A stretch of DNA of 64,000 bases from Thiobacillus sp. Its GTDB lineage: Bacteria > Pseudomonadota > Gammaproteobacteria > Burkholderiales > Thiobacillaceae. How positions within the stretch are numbered: position 1 is the first letter of the stretch; every line of letters starts with the position of its first letter. The position numbers and the translations under genes are program-made. The DNA lies in assembly GCF_018780105.1 (NCBI RefSeq), contig NZ_JADMKC010000005.1:80482-144481 (forward strand), read 5' to 3'. The notes beneath the pieces were generated by a model, which did no database searches, had not been told where the DNA came from, and was given only the letters and a program-made list of their open reading frames with translations. Below are positions 42,814 to 51,124 of this stretch, one piece after another.

Positions 42814-43842
42814 TTACTCAGGCAGCGTGTAAGGCAAAGGTTTGAGGGTGAGGGCCGCGCCATCGGCGGCTTTCAGATGCAGGGTCTGCGTCGCAGCGCT
42901 CTCGACCTGGGCGACCACCAGCACATCGAAGCCACCGCCGGGGGCCGGCGCCGCGTTCGCTACGGTGCCGGTGGACTGGCCTTCGATGTCGGCGCTGTAA
43001 AGCGCATCGCCGGGAGCAGCTTCGGCATCGACGTGGGCCAGGAACATGCGACGCTTGAGCTTGCCCAGATACTGGCTGCGTGCAACGATTTCCTGGCCGG
43101 GGTAGCAGCCTTTCTGGAAACTCACGCCGCCAATGGCTTCGAGGTTGACCATCTGCGGCACGAACTGCTCCTGGGTTGCGCTGACGATCATCGGAATGCC
43201 GGCATTGAGACGCAGCCAGTCCCATACCGGCGCGCCGACCGGCAGGGCGGATGTGCACAGGATCTGCCACACGTCGGCGGCGCGCTCGGGCGTAACCGAC
43301 AGCACGAACTTGTCCTCGCCGACCCGAATCACCTGGCCGGCTTCAACGGCAAGCGAGCGCATCGCTGCTTCAGGAATCGCGCCCATCGCGGCGGTGACAG
43401 CCGTGACGGCTTCCTTGCCCGCAACCACCAGACGTACCCGCTCATCGCTGGCATCGCGCACTTGCACCTTGGCGCGCATGATGAACATGGCGAGGCGTTT
43501 CTGCACGCTGGGGAGAATGTCGCCCGATAGTTGCAGACAATAGTCGCCGGCCTGCCGCCACATCAGGAAATTGCCGAGCAGGCGCCCCTTGGGGCTGCAG
43601 TAGCCGTTCCATTGCGCGCTGTCGGGATGCAGGCTGCGCACGTCGTTGGTCAGCTGGCTTTGCAGAAATGTGGCCGCATCGTCGCCGCTGAAGGCAATGA
43701 CGCCGAGTTGCGACAGGTCCGCCACGATGGTGCCATCTGTCGCCGCCGCGCGTTCGCGTGTTGGGTTGCCAAAGTGCAGCACGCTGTGGGCTTCGATCAG
43801 CGCGCCTTGGGATTGCAAAAAGGATTTCCAGGATTCGATCAC
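42814..43842 (-). CDS. ygfZ: Folate-binding protein YgfZ
   Basis: A 342-residue protein of the COG0354 family, related to the T-protein of glycine cleavage and needed for assembly or repair of certain iron-sulfur enzymes with the help of tetrahydrofolate. The diagnostic motif KGCYPGQEIVARSQYLG (about 243-259) is present, and the N-terminal half shows LSQLGVIAFSGDDAATFLQSQLTNDV. The likely start is a GTG at 43842. Divergent from ygfX across 43 bases. Confidence 0.93.
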   Translation of the reverse strand: MIESWKSFLQSQGALIEAHSVLHFGNPTRERAAATDGTIVADLSQLGVIAFSGDDAATFLQSQLTNDVRSLHPDSAQWNGYCSPKGRLLGNFLMWRQAGDYCLQLSGDILPSVQKRLAMFIMRAKVQVRDASDERVRLVVAGKEAVTAVTAAMGAIPEAAMRSLAVEAGQVIRVGEDKFVLSVTPERAADVWQILCTSALPVGAPVWDWLRLNAGIPMIVSATQEQFVPQMVNLEAIGGVSFQKGCYPGQEIVARSQYLGKLKRRMFLAHVDAEAAPGDALYSADIEGQSTGTVANAAPAPGGGFDVLVVAQVESAATQTLHLKAADGAALTLKPLPYTLPE

Positions 43843-43885
43843 GATACTATTCCGGCAGCTTGAACCCTTGAAAGTGTACACGCGG

Positions 43886-44317
43886 ATGCGCGAGATTGAA
43901 CTCAAGCCCTCACGTCTGCTGGGGCTGTTGCTGGCCGGCATGATCTTGCTGGCGTGGTTGGCCATTTCGCTCGCTGCGGTGCCCGCCGCTATGCAATGGG
44001 TGCTGGCGGTCGGAATAGGGGTCATGCCTGGCTGGGCCTGGCTGCGGGCATCGTGGTTGCCACGGCTGCGGATTGCCGCGGATGGCGCGCTGCAAGTGCT
44101 GGACGATACGGACGCGTGGTGCACTGTCGAGGTGCTGGGCGACAGCTTTGCCACAACCGCTTTGATCGTGCTGAGCTATCGCCTGGAAAGGCAAGGTCGC
44201 CGCAGCCTGACCCTGTTGCCCGACAGTGCCCCGGCGGACGACTTGCGCCGGCTCAGAGTGGCTCTGCGCTGGATACGCCGCACACGCTCGGACACATCGT
44301 CCCCGGACGCGGGTTGA
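43886..44317 (+). CDS. YgfX/CptA-like membrane protein
   Basis: A 143-residue protein with an N-terminal pair of membrane helices (about 12-31 and 34-52) and a soluble C-terminal domain rich in Arg. Enterobacterial YgfX (CptA) has this layout, inhibits FtsZ/MreB assembly or supports flavinylation partners, and is encoded beside sdhE and ygfZ. Neighbourhood with ygfZ and nadB supports the assignment; sequence identity by eye is low. Its last 65 bases overlap the 3' end of nadB on the opposite strand. Confidence 0.75.
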   Translation: MREIELKPSRLLGLLLAGMILLAWLAISLAAVPAAMQWVLAVGIGVMPGWAWLRASWLPRLRIAADGALQVLDDTDAWCTVEVLGDSFATTALIVLSYRLERQGRRSLTLLPDSAPADDLRRLRVALRWIRRTRSDTSSPDAG

Positions 44318-45878
44318 GCACGGTGTTGCCGGCAACCGGCATGGTGTCGGGGTAGTCGCGGCTGAAATGCAGGCCGCGGCTTTCCTGCCGCAACTGGGCT
44401 GAGCGAATGATGAGGTCGGCGCTTTGTACCAGATTGCGCAGCTCGATCAGGTCGTTGGTGACGCGGAAGTTGCGGTAGAACTCGTCGATTTCGGCGCGCA
44501 ACAGGCGGATGCGGTGGGCCGCGCGAACCAGTCGCTTGTTGGTGCGAACGATGCCGACGTAGTCCCACATGAAACGCCGCAGTTCGTCCCAGTTATGCGA
44601 GATGACCACTTCCTCGTCGGCGTCGGTGACGCGCGAGGCATCCCATGCCGGCAGTTCCAGTGCAGGTGCCGGCGGCGTATGCAGGATGTCCGCAGCCGCA
44701 GCATGGCCGAACACCAGACACTCGAGCAGCGAGTTCGACGCCAGCCGGTTCGCGCCGTGCAGCCCGGTGAAGGTGACTTCGCCGACCGCATGCAGGTTGC
44801 ACAAGTCGGTGCGGGCGTCGATGTCGGTGACCACGCCGCCGCAGGTGTAGTGCGCGGCGGGCACCACCGGGATCGGCTGCTGGGTGATGTCGATGCCGAG
44901 TTCGAGACAGCGGCGGTAGATCGTCGGGAAATGCTCGCGCACGAATTCAGGCGGTTTGTGGCTGATGTCGAGGTAGACGCAGTCAAGGCCGCGTTTTTTC
45001 ATCTCGAAGTCGATCGCACGCGCCACCACGTCACGTGGTGCGAGCTCGGCGCGTTCGTCATGCAGATGCATGAAGCGGCTGCCGTCGGGTAGCAGCAAAT
45101 GTCCGCCTTCGCCGCGCACCGCTTCGGTAATGAGGAAGGACTTGGCGTGCGGGTGAAACAGGCAGGTGGGGTGAAACTGCACGAATTCGAGGTTGGCGAC
45201 GCGGCAACCTGCGCGCCAGGCCATGGCAATGCCGTCGCCGGTCGAGGTGTCGGGATTGGTGGTGTAGAGGTAGACCTTGCCGGCGCCGCCGGTAGCCAGC
45301 ACGGTATGGCCGGCGGCAAAGGTTTCGACTTCGCCGGTGTCCTTGTTGAGGGCATAGGCGCCGTGGATTTGCCGGTCGGAGCCGCCGGCACGCTTGCCGC
45401 TGATGAGATCGATGGCGACGTGCTGTTCGAAGGTGTCGATGTTGGGATGGGCGCGTACCTTGTCGAGCAGGCTGGTCTGCACGGCATGGCCGGTGGCGTC
45501 GGTGGCGTGGACGACACGGCGCTGCGAATGGCCGCCTTCGCGCGCAAGGTGCAAGCCGCCCGGCGTGGCCGGATCGGGGGTGAAAGCGACGCCGTTGGCA
45601 GTCAGCCAGGCGATCATCTCGCGCGCCTGGCTGGCCACCCGGTGGGTGACAGCCTCGTCGCACAGCCCGCCGCCTGCAATCAGGGTGTCACGTACATGGG
45701 CCTCAACCGAATCGCCGGTGTCGACTGCCGCCGCGATGCCGCCCTGCGCCCAATCGCTGGCGCCGTCGGTCATCTGCCGCTTGGTGACGATTGCAATCCT
45801 GCGCTGATCGGCCAGCTTGAGCGCGGTAGTCAGCGCGGCGAGGCCGCTGCCGAGGATGAGGACATCGTATTTATGCAT
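44253..45878 (-). CDS. nadB: L-aspartate oxidase NadB
   Basis: A 541-residue flavoprotein that oxidises aspartate to iminoaspartate in NAD synthesis. The FAD-binding start is YDVLILGSGLAALTTALKLA (about 3-22), followed by SDWAQGGIAAAVD, the catalytic region GEGGHLLLPDGSRFM, and HYTCGGVVTDIDARTDLCNLHAVGEV. The C-terminal helical domain ends with an extension of about 15 residues that overlaps the convergent ygfX gene. nadA and nadC are not in the window. Confidence 0.96.
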   Translation of the reverse strand: MHKYDVLILGSGLAALTTALKLADQRRIAIVTKRQMTDGASDWAQGGIAAAVDTGDSVEAHVRDTLIAGGGLCDEAVTHRVASQAREMIAWLTANGVAFTPDPATPGGLHLAREGGHSQRRVVHATDATGHAVQTSLLDKVRAHPNIDTFEQHVAIDLISGKRAGGSDRQIHGAYALNKDTGEVETFAAGHTVLATGGAGKVYLYTTNPDTSTGDGIAMAWRAGCRVANLEFVQFHPTCLFHPHAKSFLITEAVRGEGGHLLLPDGSRFMHLHDERAELAPRDVVARAIDFEMKKRGLDCVYLDISHKPPEFVREHFPTIYRRCLELGIDITQQPIPVVPAAHYTCGGVVTDIDARTDLCNLHAVGEVTFTGLHGANRLASNSLLECLVFGHAAAADILHTPPAPALELPAWDASRVTDADEEVVISHNWDELRRFMWDYVGIVRTNKRLVRAAHRIRLLRAEIDEFYRNFRVTNDLIELRNLVQSADLIIRSAQLRQESRGLHFSRDYPDTMPVAGNTVLNPRPGTMCPSVCGVSSAEPL

Positions 45879-45933
45879 GGTGGCGGGGGATGATAGCAGG
45901 CTCATACCGGGCAAGAATAACCCGGTTCGGGAT

Positions 45934-45960
45934 GAACTTTTTCATTGCAGCAGGCTCAGA
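45934..45960 (+). promoter_or_regulatory. Candidate sigma-E promoter of the rpoE operon
   Basis: GAACTT (34 bases after 45900) and TCAGA are separated by 16 bases, close to the sigma-E consensus GGAACTT-N16-TCTGA, and lie 57 bases upstream of the rpoE start. Autoactivation of rpoE by its own product is known in related bacteria. Confidence 0.6.
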
Positions 45961-46017
45961 GGTCCGGAATGTGCGGTCACGTATACTTCCAACCACAATA
46001 AAAGCAGCTAGGGAGTT

Positions 46018-46614
46018 ATGTCGGATCGCGAACTGGATCAGGTGTTGGTCGAACGCGCCCAGCAAGGGGACAAGCGGGCATTCGAGTTGCTGGTGATCAA
46101 GTATCACCGCAAGCTTGGACGTTTGCTGTCGCGCATGGTGCGCGATGCGGCCGAGGTAGAAGACATCACGCAGGAGGCCTTCATCAAGGCCTATCGTGCG
46201 TTGCCGGGCTTTCGTGGCGAGAGTGCGTTTTATACCTGGCTGTATCGTATCGGCGTCAATACGGCCAAGAACTATCTGGTGGCACGCAAGAAGCAGCCAG
46301 TGTCGTCGGATGTGCAGGCGGACGATGCCGAAAACTATGAGGACGGCGATTTGTTGCGTGAAATCGCTACACCGGATGCGGAACTTCAAACCAAACAAAT
46401 CGCCCAAGCAGTGAATGAAGCGGTCGACGCCTTGCCCGAGGAACTGCGTACGGCCATTACGCTGCGCGAGATCGAGGGCATGAGCTACGAGGACATCGCG
46501 CAGATGATGGACTGCCCGATCGGCACGGTTCGTTCGCGGATTTTCCGTGCGCGCGAGGCGATTGCAACCAGGATACGCCCGATGTTGGGCACCAGTCAGG
46601 ATAAAAGGTGGTAA
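46018..46614 (+). CDS. rpoE: Extracytoplasmic sigma factor RpoE (sigma-E)
   Basis: A 198-residue ECF sigma factor for the envelope-stress response. Region 2 shows [31 protein letters not shown] and [34 protein letters not shown] (about 43-76); region 4 shows [35 protein letters not shown] (about 150-184). This is the RpoE/AlgU subgroup, in agreement with the following rseA-rseB-rseC-mucD genes. Confidence 0.97.
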   Translation: MSDRELDQVLVERAQQGDKRAFELLVIKYHRKLGRLLSRMVRDAAEVEDITQEAFIKAYRALPGFRGESAFYTWLYRIGVNTAKNYLVARKKQPVSSDVQADDAENYEDGDLLREIATPDAELQTKQIAQAVNEAVDALPEELRTAITLREIEGMSYEDIAQMMDCPIGTVRSRIFRAREAIATRIRPMLGTSQDKRW

Positions 46615-46616
46615 CC

Positions 46617-47150
46617 ATGTCAGCACTTCGTAAACCCGATTTCTCATCCCAGATCGACGACGACAAGCAGCTGCTCTCTGCGCTGCTGGACGGTGCGGCG
46701 TCCGACGCTGAAACCGAGGCGTGTATCGCGGCCTTGAAACGCGATGAAACCTTGCGACAGGACTGGTCCGAATATCACCTGATTGGCGACCTGATGCGCG
46801 GGACAGCTCTGCTGTCGGATGATTTCATGACGCGCTTTTCTGCGCAGTTGGCGACTGAGCCGACGGTGCTCGCGCCGCGGCGTAGCGTGTGGCCGCAACG
46901 CGTGGCCGTCGCCTCGTTTGCTTCGCTTGCCGTGTGGGGCATGGTGTCGCTCAGTAACTGGCAACAGGATGCGCCGGCGAGCGCACCGATGGCGGCGGCG
47001 CCAAATTTGCAGATGGCCGAGCAGGCCAGCGCACAGATGCGCGATGAAGCGCGCCTGGCGCCTTATCTGGTGGCGCATCAGGAGTTTGCTCCGATGGCCG
47101 TGGCCTCGCCCTATCAACGTACGGTCGCGCTTGCGGAGGAACCGCGTTGA
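46617..47150 (+). CDS. rseA: Anti-sigma-E factor RseA/MucA
   Basis: A 177-residue bitopic inner-membrane protein that binds RpoE in the cytoplasm. The N-terminal domain has [19 protein letters not shown] and [14 protein letters not shown] (about 51-64), the sigma-binding RseA motif, and the membrane helix lies at about 99-115 ([17 protein letters not shown]). The periplasmic tail is Ala/Met-rich. A ribosome-binding site AAGGTGG precedes the ATG at 46617. On stress it should be cleaved by DegS- and RseP-type proteases. Confidence 0.92.
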   Translation: MSALRKPDFSSQIDDDKQLLSALLDGAASDAETEACIAALKRDETLRQDWSEYHLIGDLMRGTALLSDDFMTRFSAQLATEPTVLAPRRSVWPQRVAVASFASLAVWGMVSLSNWQQDAPASAPMAAAPNLQMAEQASAQMRDEARLAPYLVAHQEFAPMAVASPYQRTVALAEEPR

Positions 47151-48124
47151 TGCGGACATTTGGGGTGGATTGGCTGGGCGACAACAGGTTCGTCGTGTTT
47201 GCGGGGCTGCTGACGCTGTCTGCGTGGGCACTGACGGGAACGGCGCATGCCGATGTTGCACTCGAATGGCTCAAGCGGGCAGAAGCCGCTGCCAGGCAGC
47301 AAAATTACAGTGGTGTGTATGTCTATCACCATGGCGAACACATGGAAGTGTTGCGCGTTTTGCATCGCGTCGACGCGAAAGGGGAACAAGAGAAAGTCGA
47401 GGTGCTGGATGGCATTCCGCGCCAGTTTTTGCGCATCAACAACGATGTGTACTGCCATTTCCCAGGCGGCAAACAGGTTCGACTGGAGCGCAACGCGCCG
47501 CGCCGTTTTTTTCCCGCCCTGCTGCCTGCCAACCCCGCCGGCTTGCTGGAGTACTACAACGCGAAACTGGGCGGGGCCGAGCGGGTGGCGGGACGCCCCA
47601 GCCAGGTGATGTTGCTGGAGCCGCGTGATGGCTATCGTTATGCCTACAACCTTTGGCTCGACCGGCAGACCGGTTTGCCGCTCAAGTCCCGCATCGTGAA
47701 CGGCAATGGCAATGTGGTGTCGATGTACGTCTTCTCGGAAATCCAGATTGGCAAGGCCCCGGACGCCCAGTATTTCCAGAATGATCTAAGCGGGAAAGTC
47801 ATCCAGCGCGCAAGCCTCGATCAGGCTGTCAGTGTGGATTGGAAAATTACACCGCCGCCCGGTTTTGTCCAGGTGCAGGCAGCGGTGCGCGCACTGCCGG
47901 GCAAGCAGATGCCGGTCACCCATCTGGTGTATTCCGATGGACTGAGTGTGTTGTCGATGTTCCTCGAGCCGGTCAACCCGCAGATGCCGAAAATGCAGGG
48001 GCTGGCAGATGAGGGTGCGATCGGAGTGTATGCGCGCGAGGTGGCGGGTTATTCGGTGACCACGCTGGGCGAGGTGCCGAACGCTGCCCTGATCGAAACC
48101 GGTAACTCGGTGGAAAAACAATGA
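47147..48124 (+). CDS. rseB: Sigma-E regulatory protein RseB/MucB
   Basis: A 325-residue periplasmic protein that binds RseA and shields it from proteolysis. A signal peptide ends near TAHAD; the N-terminal lipid-binding domain starts [26 protein letters not shown] and the C-terminal domain includes [20 protein letters not shown] (about 250-270). Start overlaps the rseA stop (ATGA-like) and the stop overlaps rseC. Confidence 0.95.
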   Translation: MMRTFGVDWLGDNRFVVFAGLLTLSAWALTGTAHADVALEWLKRAEAAARQQNYSGVYVYHHGEHMEVLRVLHRVDAKGEQEKVEVLDGIPRQFLRINNDVYCHFPGGKQVRLERNAPRRFFPALLPANPAGLLEYYNAKLGGAERVAGRPSQVMLLEPRDGYRYAYNLWLDRQTGLPLKSRIVNGNGNVVSMYVFSEIQIGKAPDAQYFQNDLSGKVIQRASLDQAVSVDWKITPPPGFVQVQAAVRALPGKQMPVTHLVYSDGLSVLSMFLEPVNPQMPKMQGLADEGAIGVYAREVAGYSVTTLGEVPNAALIETGNSVEKQ

Positions 48125-48561
48125 GCCAGACCATGCTTGAGCAAACCGTCGAGGTGATCAAGACTGCGTCGGACGGTATCTGGGTTCAGGCGGTCGAGCC
48201 CTCGGGGTGCGGAACCTGTGCGGGCCAGGGGTGTTCGTCGCGACGGATCGCCGAACTGTTCCAGCGCAAACCCCGCTTGTTTCGGGTGGATTGCGACCTG
48301 GCGCTGGCGCCGGGTGATCGTGCAGTAGTCGGGATCGCCAATGGCAGTGTGCTGAATGCTGCGCTGCGAGCCTACGGCCAGCCCCTGGCGTTGATTTTGG
48401 CCGGTGCATTGCTGTCGCAGGCAATCACGCCGGGTGATGGCTCCGCATTGCTTGGCGCTTTGATGGGCGCTGCAGCCAGCTGGGTATGGGCGCGCAACAG
48501 TCAGGCCGCGCGTCCGGTTGTGCTGCGGCGGGAAGAGATGATTCATTTGATGAAAGGATAG
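48121..48561 (+). CDS. rseC: RseC/MucC-family protein
   Basis: A 146-residue inner-membrane protein. The N-terminal cytoplasmic part carries the Cys cluster CGTCAGQGCSS (about 23-33) that is typical of RseC. Two hydrophobic helices follow near residues 82-100 and 107-122. In E. coli RseC affects sigma-E output and the SoxR-reducing system. It overlaps rseB by four bases. Confidence 0.93.
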   Translation: MSQTMLEQTVEVIKTASDGIWVQAVEPSGCGTCAGQGCSSRRIAELFQRKPRLFRVDCDLALAPGDRAVVGIANGSVLNAALRAYGQPLALILAGALLSQAITPGDGSALLGALMGAAASWVWARNSQAARPVVLRREEMIHLMKG

Positions 48562-48566
48562 AGTGT

Positions 48567-49958
48567 ATGCGGAAGGTTTTGACTACGATCGCGATGCTGG
48601 GTGCCTTGTCTACATCCGCATGGGCAGCAGCTGTGATGGATGTGGCTGATCTGGTCGAATCGCAGGGTCCGGCCGTGGTCAATATCAGCACCACGACGCT
48701 CGCCAAGCGCAGCACGAATGGCATGTCGCCCGATATGCCTGGCAACAACGAAGACATGCAGGAATTCTTCCGCCGCTTTTTCCCCGGCATGCCCGGAATG
48801 CCGGGCGGATCGATGCCGGATACGCCCAGCCATGGCGCAGGCTCCGGTTTTATCGTCGGAAGCGACGGCACCATCCTCACCAATGCGCATGTGGTGCGCG
48901 GGGCCGACGAAGTCATCGTCAAACTGACCGACAAGCGCAAGTTCACCGCCAAAGTAATTGGAACCGATGCGCGCACCGATGTCGCCGTGCTGAAAATCAC
49001 CGCCCAAAACCTGCCTGCCGTGAAGCTCGGTAATCCGGATGCCTTGCGCGTCGGCGAAGCCGTTGCCGCGATCGGTTCGCCTTTCGGTTTCGAGAATTCG
49101 GTGACTGCCGGCATCGTCTCGGCCAAGGGGCGCTCGCTGCCGTCGGAAAGCTACGTGCCTTATATTCAGACCGACGTGGCGATCAACCCTGGCAACTCCG
49201 GCGGTCCCCTGTTCAACATGAAGGGTGAAGTCGTCGGCATCAATTCGCAGATTTACAGCCGCAGCGGCGGTTATCAGGGTGTTTCTTTTGCCATCCCGAT
49301 CGATGTCGCCATGGAAGTGGTGAGCCAGCTCAAGTCCGGCGGCAAGGTCTCGCGCGGCTGGCTGGGCGTGGTGATCCAGGAAGTCAGCAGCGATCTGGCC
49401 GAGTCGTTCGGTCTCGATCGCCCGCGCGGCGCGTTGATCGCCCAGGTGCAACCGGATGGGCCGGCAGCCAAGGCCGGCCTGCAGGCTGCCGATGTCATTC
49501 TCAAATTCAACGGCAAACCCGTGGAAAACTCCGGCGATTTGCCGCGCATGGTCGGCACCGTCAAACCGGGCAGCAGCATCCCGCTGGAAATCTGGCGCAA
49601 GGGCAAGGCGCAGACCATCAACGTGGTGCTGACCGAATTGCCGGCTGAAGAGCAGGTGGCCAGCAAATCCGGCAAGGCCTATTCGCGCGGCGGTCTTGCG
49701 CTGGCCGAACTGACCGCCGAGCAGCGGCGCGAGATCGGGATTGACTATGGACTGCTGGTGCAGGATGCGACGGGCGATGCCTTGCGGGCGGGCATTCGCA
49801 GCGGTGATGTGATCCTGGCCGTCAACAACGGCAAGGTTGCAACAGTGGAGGCTTTTCGCAAAGCCATTGCAGCTGTACCGGCTGGAAAGGCTGCGGCTAT
49901 TCTGGTGAAACGCGGAGACGGCTCGCTGTATGTCCCGCTAAAGATATCTGCCGATTGA
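48567..49958 (+). CDS. mucD: Periplasmic serine protease MucD/DegP
   Basis: A 463-residue HtrA-family protease and chaperone. The signal peptide ends near TSAWAA. The catalytic triad is visible as His108 (TNAHVV), Asp138 (RTDVAVLK) and Ser211 (GNSGGP). Two PDZ domains follow (about 275-360 and 380-455). A Met/Pro/Gly-rich loop with PGMPGMPGGSMP (about 73-85) is the LA-loop region. It closes the sigma-E operon and removes misfolded envelope proteins. Confidence 0.96.
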   Translation: MRKVLTTIAMLGALSTSAWAAAVMDVADLVESQGPAVVNISTTTLAKRSTNGMSPDMPGNNEDMQEFFRRFFPGMPGMPGGSMPDTPSHGAGSGFIVGSDGTILTNAHVVRGADEVIVKLTDKRKFTAKVIGTDARTDVAVLKITAQNLPAVKLGNPDALRVGEAVAAIGSPFGFENSVTAGIVSAKGRSLPSESYVPYIQTDVAINPGNSGGPLFNMKGEVVGINSQIYSRSGGYQGVSFAIPIDVAMEVVSQLKSGGKVSRGWLGVVIQEVSSDLAESFGLDRPRGALIAQVQPDGPAAKAGLQAADVILKFNGKPVENSGDLPRMVGTVKPGSSIPLEIWRKGKAQTINVVLTELPAEEQVASKSGKAYSRGGLALAELTAEQRREIGIDYGLLVQDATGDALRAGIRSGDVILAVNNGKVATVEAFRKAIAAVPAGKAAAILVKRGDGSLYVPLKISAD

Positions 49959-50236
49959 TGGACAGGCCTGGGCGTCAACTTACGCTCTACACGCGGACCG
50001 GCTGCCCGCTGTGCGAGGACATGGCGGAACAGGTGCGGGCACGCGCAGGCGTGCACCAGCTCAAGGCGGTGGACGTGGATGATGATCCTGCGCTGAAAGA
50101 CCGGTTCGGCTGGGATGTTCCGTTGTTGTTCGACGGCGAAAACGAGATTTGCCGGCACGAATTCGATGCGGTTGCCTTTGCTGCGTGGCTCGGCGGCTTG
50201 AGGCTGGCTGATGCAAACGGTCCAGAAGCATATTAG
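49958..50236 (+). CDS. Glutaredoxin-like protein (DUF836 type)
   Basis: A 92-residue small thiol-disulfide protein: LTLYTRTGCPLCEDMAEQV with CPLC at about residues 17-20, then VDVDDDPALKDRFGWDVPLLF with the cis-Pro. This is the short glutaredoxin-like family found beside sigma-E operons. Its ATG overlaps the mucD stop by one base. Cytoplasmic, since no signal is present. Confidence 0.88.
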   Translation: MDRPGRQLTLYTRTGCPLCEDMAEQVRARAGVHQLKAVDVDDDPALKDRFGWDVPLLFDGENEICRHEFDAVAFAAWLGGLRLADANGPEAY

Positions 50237-50371
50237 TGAATAATGTTATAACTCATTGTCATAAAAGGATTTTTTGCCTCACGGGTACGCATTGTCCAGA
50301 TGCTACGGGTCATAATTGCGAACAACTCCTGCGTGGAACAGGGTTCAGCAATCCAACCAGAAAGAGCGAGG

Positions 50372-50710
50372 ATGATGAAATTTACCGCGATGACGCTGTG
50401 TGCAAGTGTATTGACGTTCCTGGCGCTGCCGGCCCAGGCAGCAGGCGATCCCAAAGCAGGACAAACCAAAACCTCGATGTGCGCGGGTTGCCACGGCATC
50501 GCGGGCTGGCGTACGGCCTATCCCAGCGTGTACAGCGTGCCCAAGCTGGGCGGCCAGCATGCCGAGTACATCGTGGCGGCCCTCAAGGGTTATAAGTCGG
50601 GTGAGCGCAGTCATCCCAGCATGGATGGCATCGTGGGCAGCCTGAGCGAGCAGGACATGGAAGACCTTGCAGCCTATTACGCATCGTCGTATAGCGGCCC
50701 AGCCAAATGA
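50372..50710 (+). CDS. Periplasmic monohaem cytochrome c, first of a pair
   Basis: A 112-residue class I cytochrome c. The signal peptide ends near PAQAAG, the haem motif is CAGCH (about residues 37-41), and the C-terminal helix region GSLSEQDMEDLAAYYAS is typical of c4/c553-type domains; the Met ligand is probably in HPSMDGIVG. The ATG is preceded by GAGCGAGG. Overlaps or nearly touches the second cytochrome gene, so both probably act in the same electron chain. Confidence 0.93.
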   Translation: MMKFTAMTLCASVLTFLALPAQAAGDPKAGQTKTSMCAGCHGIAGWRTAYPSVYSVPKLGGQHAEYIVAALKGYKSGERSHPSMDGIVGSLSEQDMEDLAAYYASSYSGPAK

Positions 50711-50724
50711 TCGCGGAGACCCCC

Positions 50725-51048
50725 ATGAAAAGTACTTTATTCGTTCTTGCAGGTCTTGCGCTGGTTATTTCGCTGCCGAGTCAGGCTGCCGGCAATGCTG
50801 AAGCGGGCAAGGCCAAGTCGACCACCTGTGCGGCCTGTCACGGGGCGGAGGGCGTGAGCACGGTGCCTTCGTTCCCCAATCTGGCAGGTCAGAATCGGGA
50901 CTATTTGTATCACTCGCTCAAGGCCTACAAGGCGGGAAAACGGAAAAACCCCATCATGGCCGGTCAGGTGCAAAGCCTGAGCGACGCCGACATGCAGGAC
51001 CTGGCGTTGTATTTTTCCAAGCAAAAAGGCCTGTATCTCAAATATTGA
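50725..51048 (+). CDS. Periplasmic monohaem cytochrome c, second of a pair
   Basis: A 107-residue class I cytochrome c similar in build to its neighbour: signal peptide ending near PSQAAG, haem motif CAACH (about residues 37-41), FPNLAGQNRDYLYHSLKAYKAGKR and QSLSDADMQDLALYFSK. The two genes look like a tandem duplication of one c553-type domain, together equal to a c4 protein split in two. The start at 50725 has GGAG upstream. A strong terminator follows. Confidence 0.93.
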   Translation: MKSTLFVLAGLALVISLPSQAAGNAEAGKAKSTTCAACHGAEGVSTVPSFPNLAGQNRDYLYHSLKAYKAGKRKNPIMAGQVQSLSDADMQDLALYFSKQKGLYLKY

Positions 51049-51068
51049 GAGGCAGGGCCAAGCAAAAA

Positions 51069-51105
51069 CGGGGTGGCCACACAAATGGCCACCCCGTTTT
51101 TTTTT
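51069..51105. terminator. Strong Rho-independent terminator after the cytochrome genes
   Basis: A perfect 11-base stem (CGGGGTGGCCA / TGGCCACCCCG) with a six-base loop, followed by nine T. On the other strand the stem is preceded by A-residues, and an AAAAA run at 51064-51068 gives T's in reverse, so it may also stop the convergent GGDEF-gene transcript. Confidence 0.93.
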
Positions 51106-51124
51106 CAGCGGTCAGTGAATCGGG

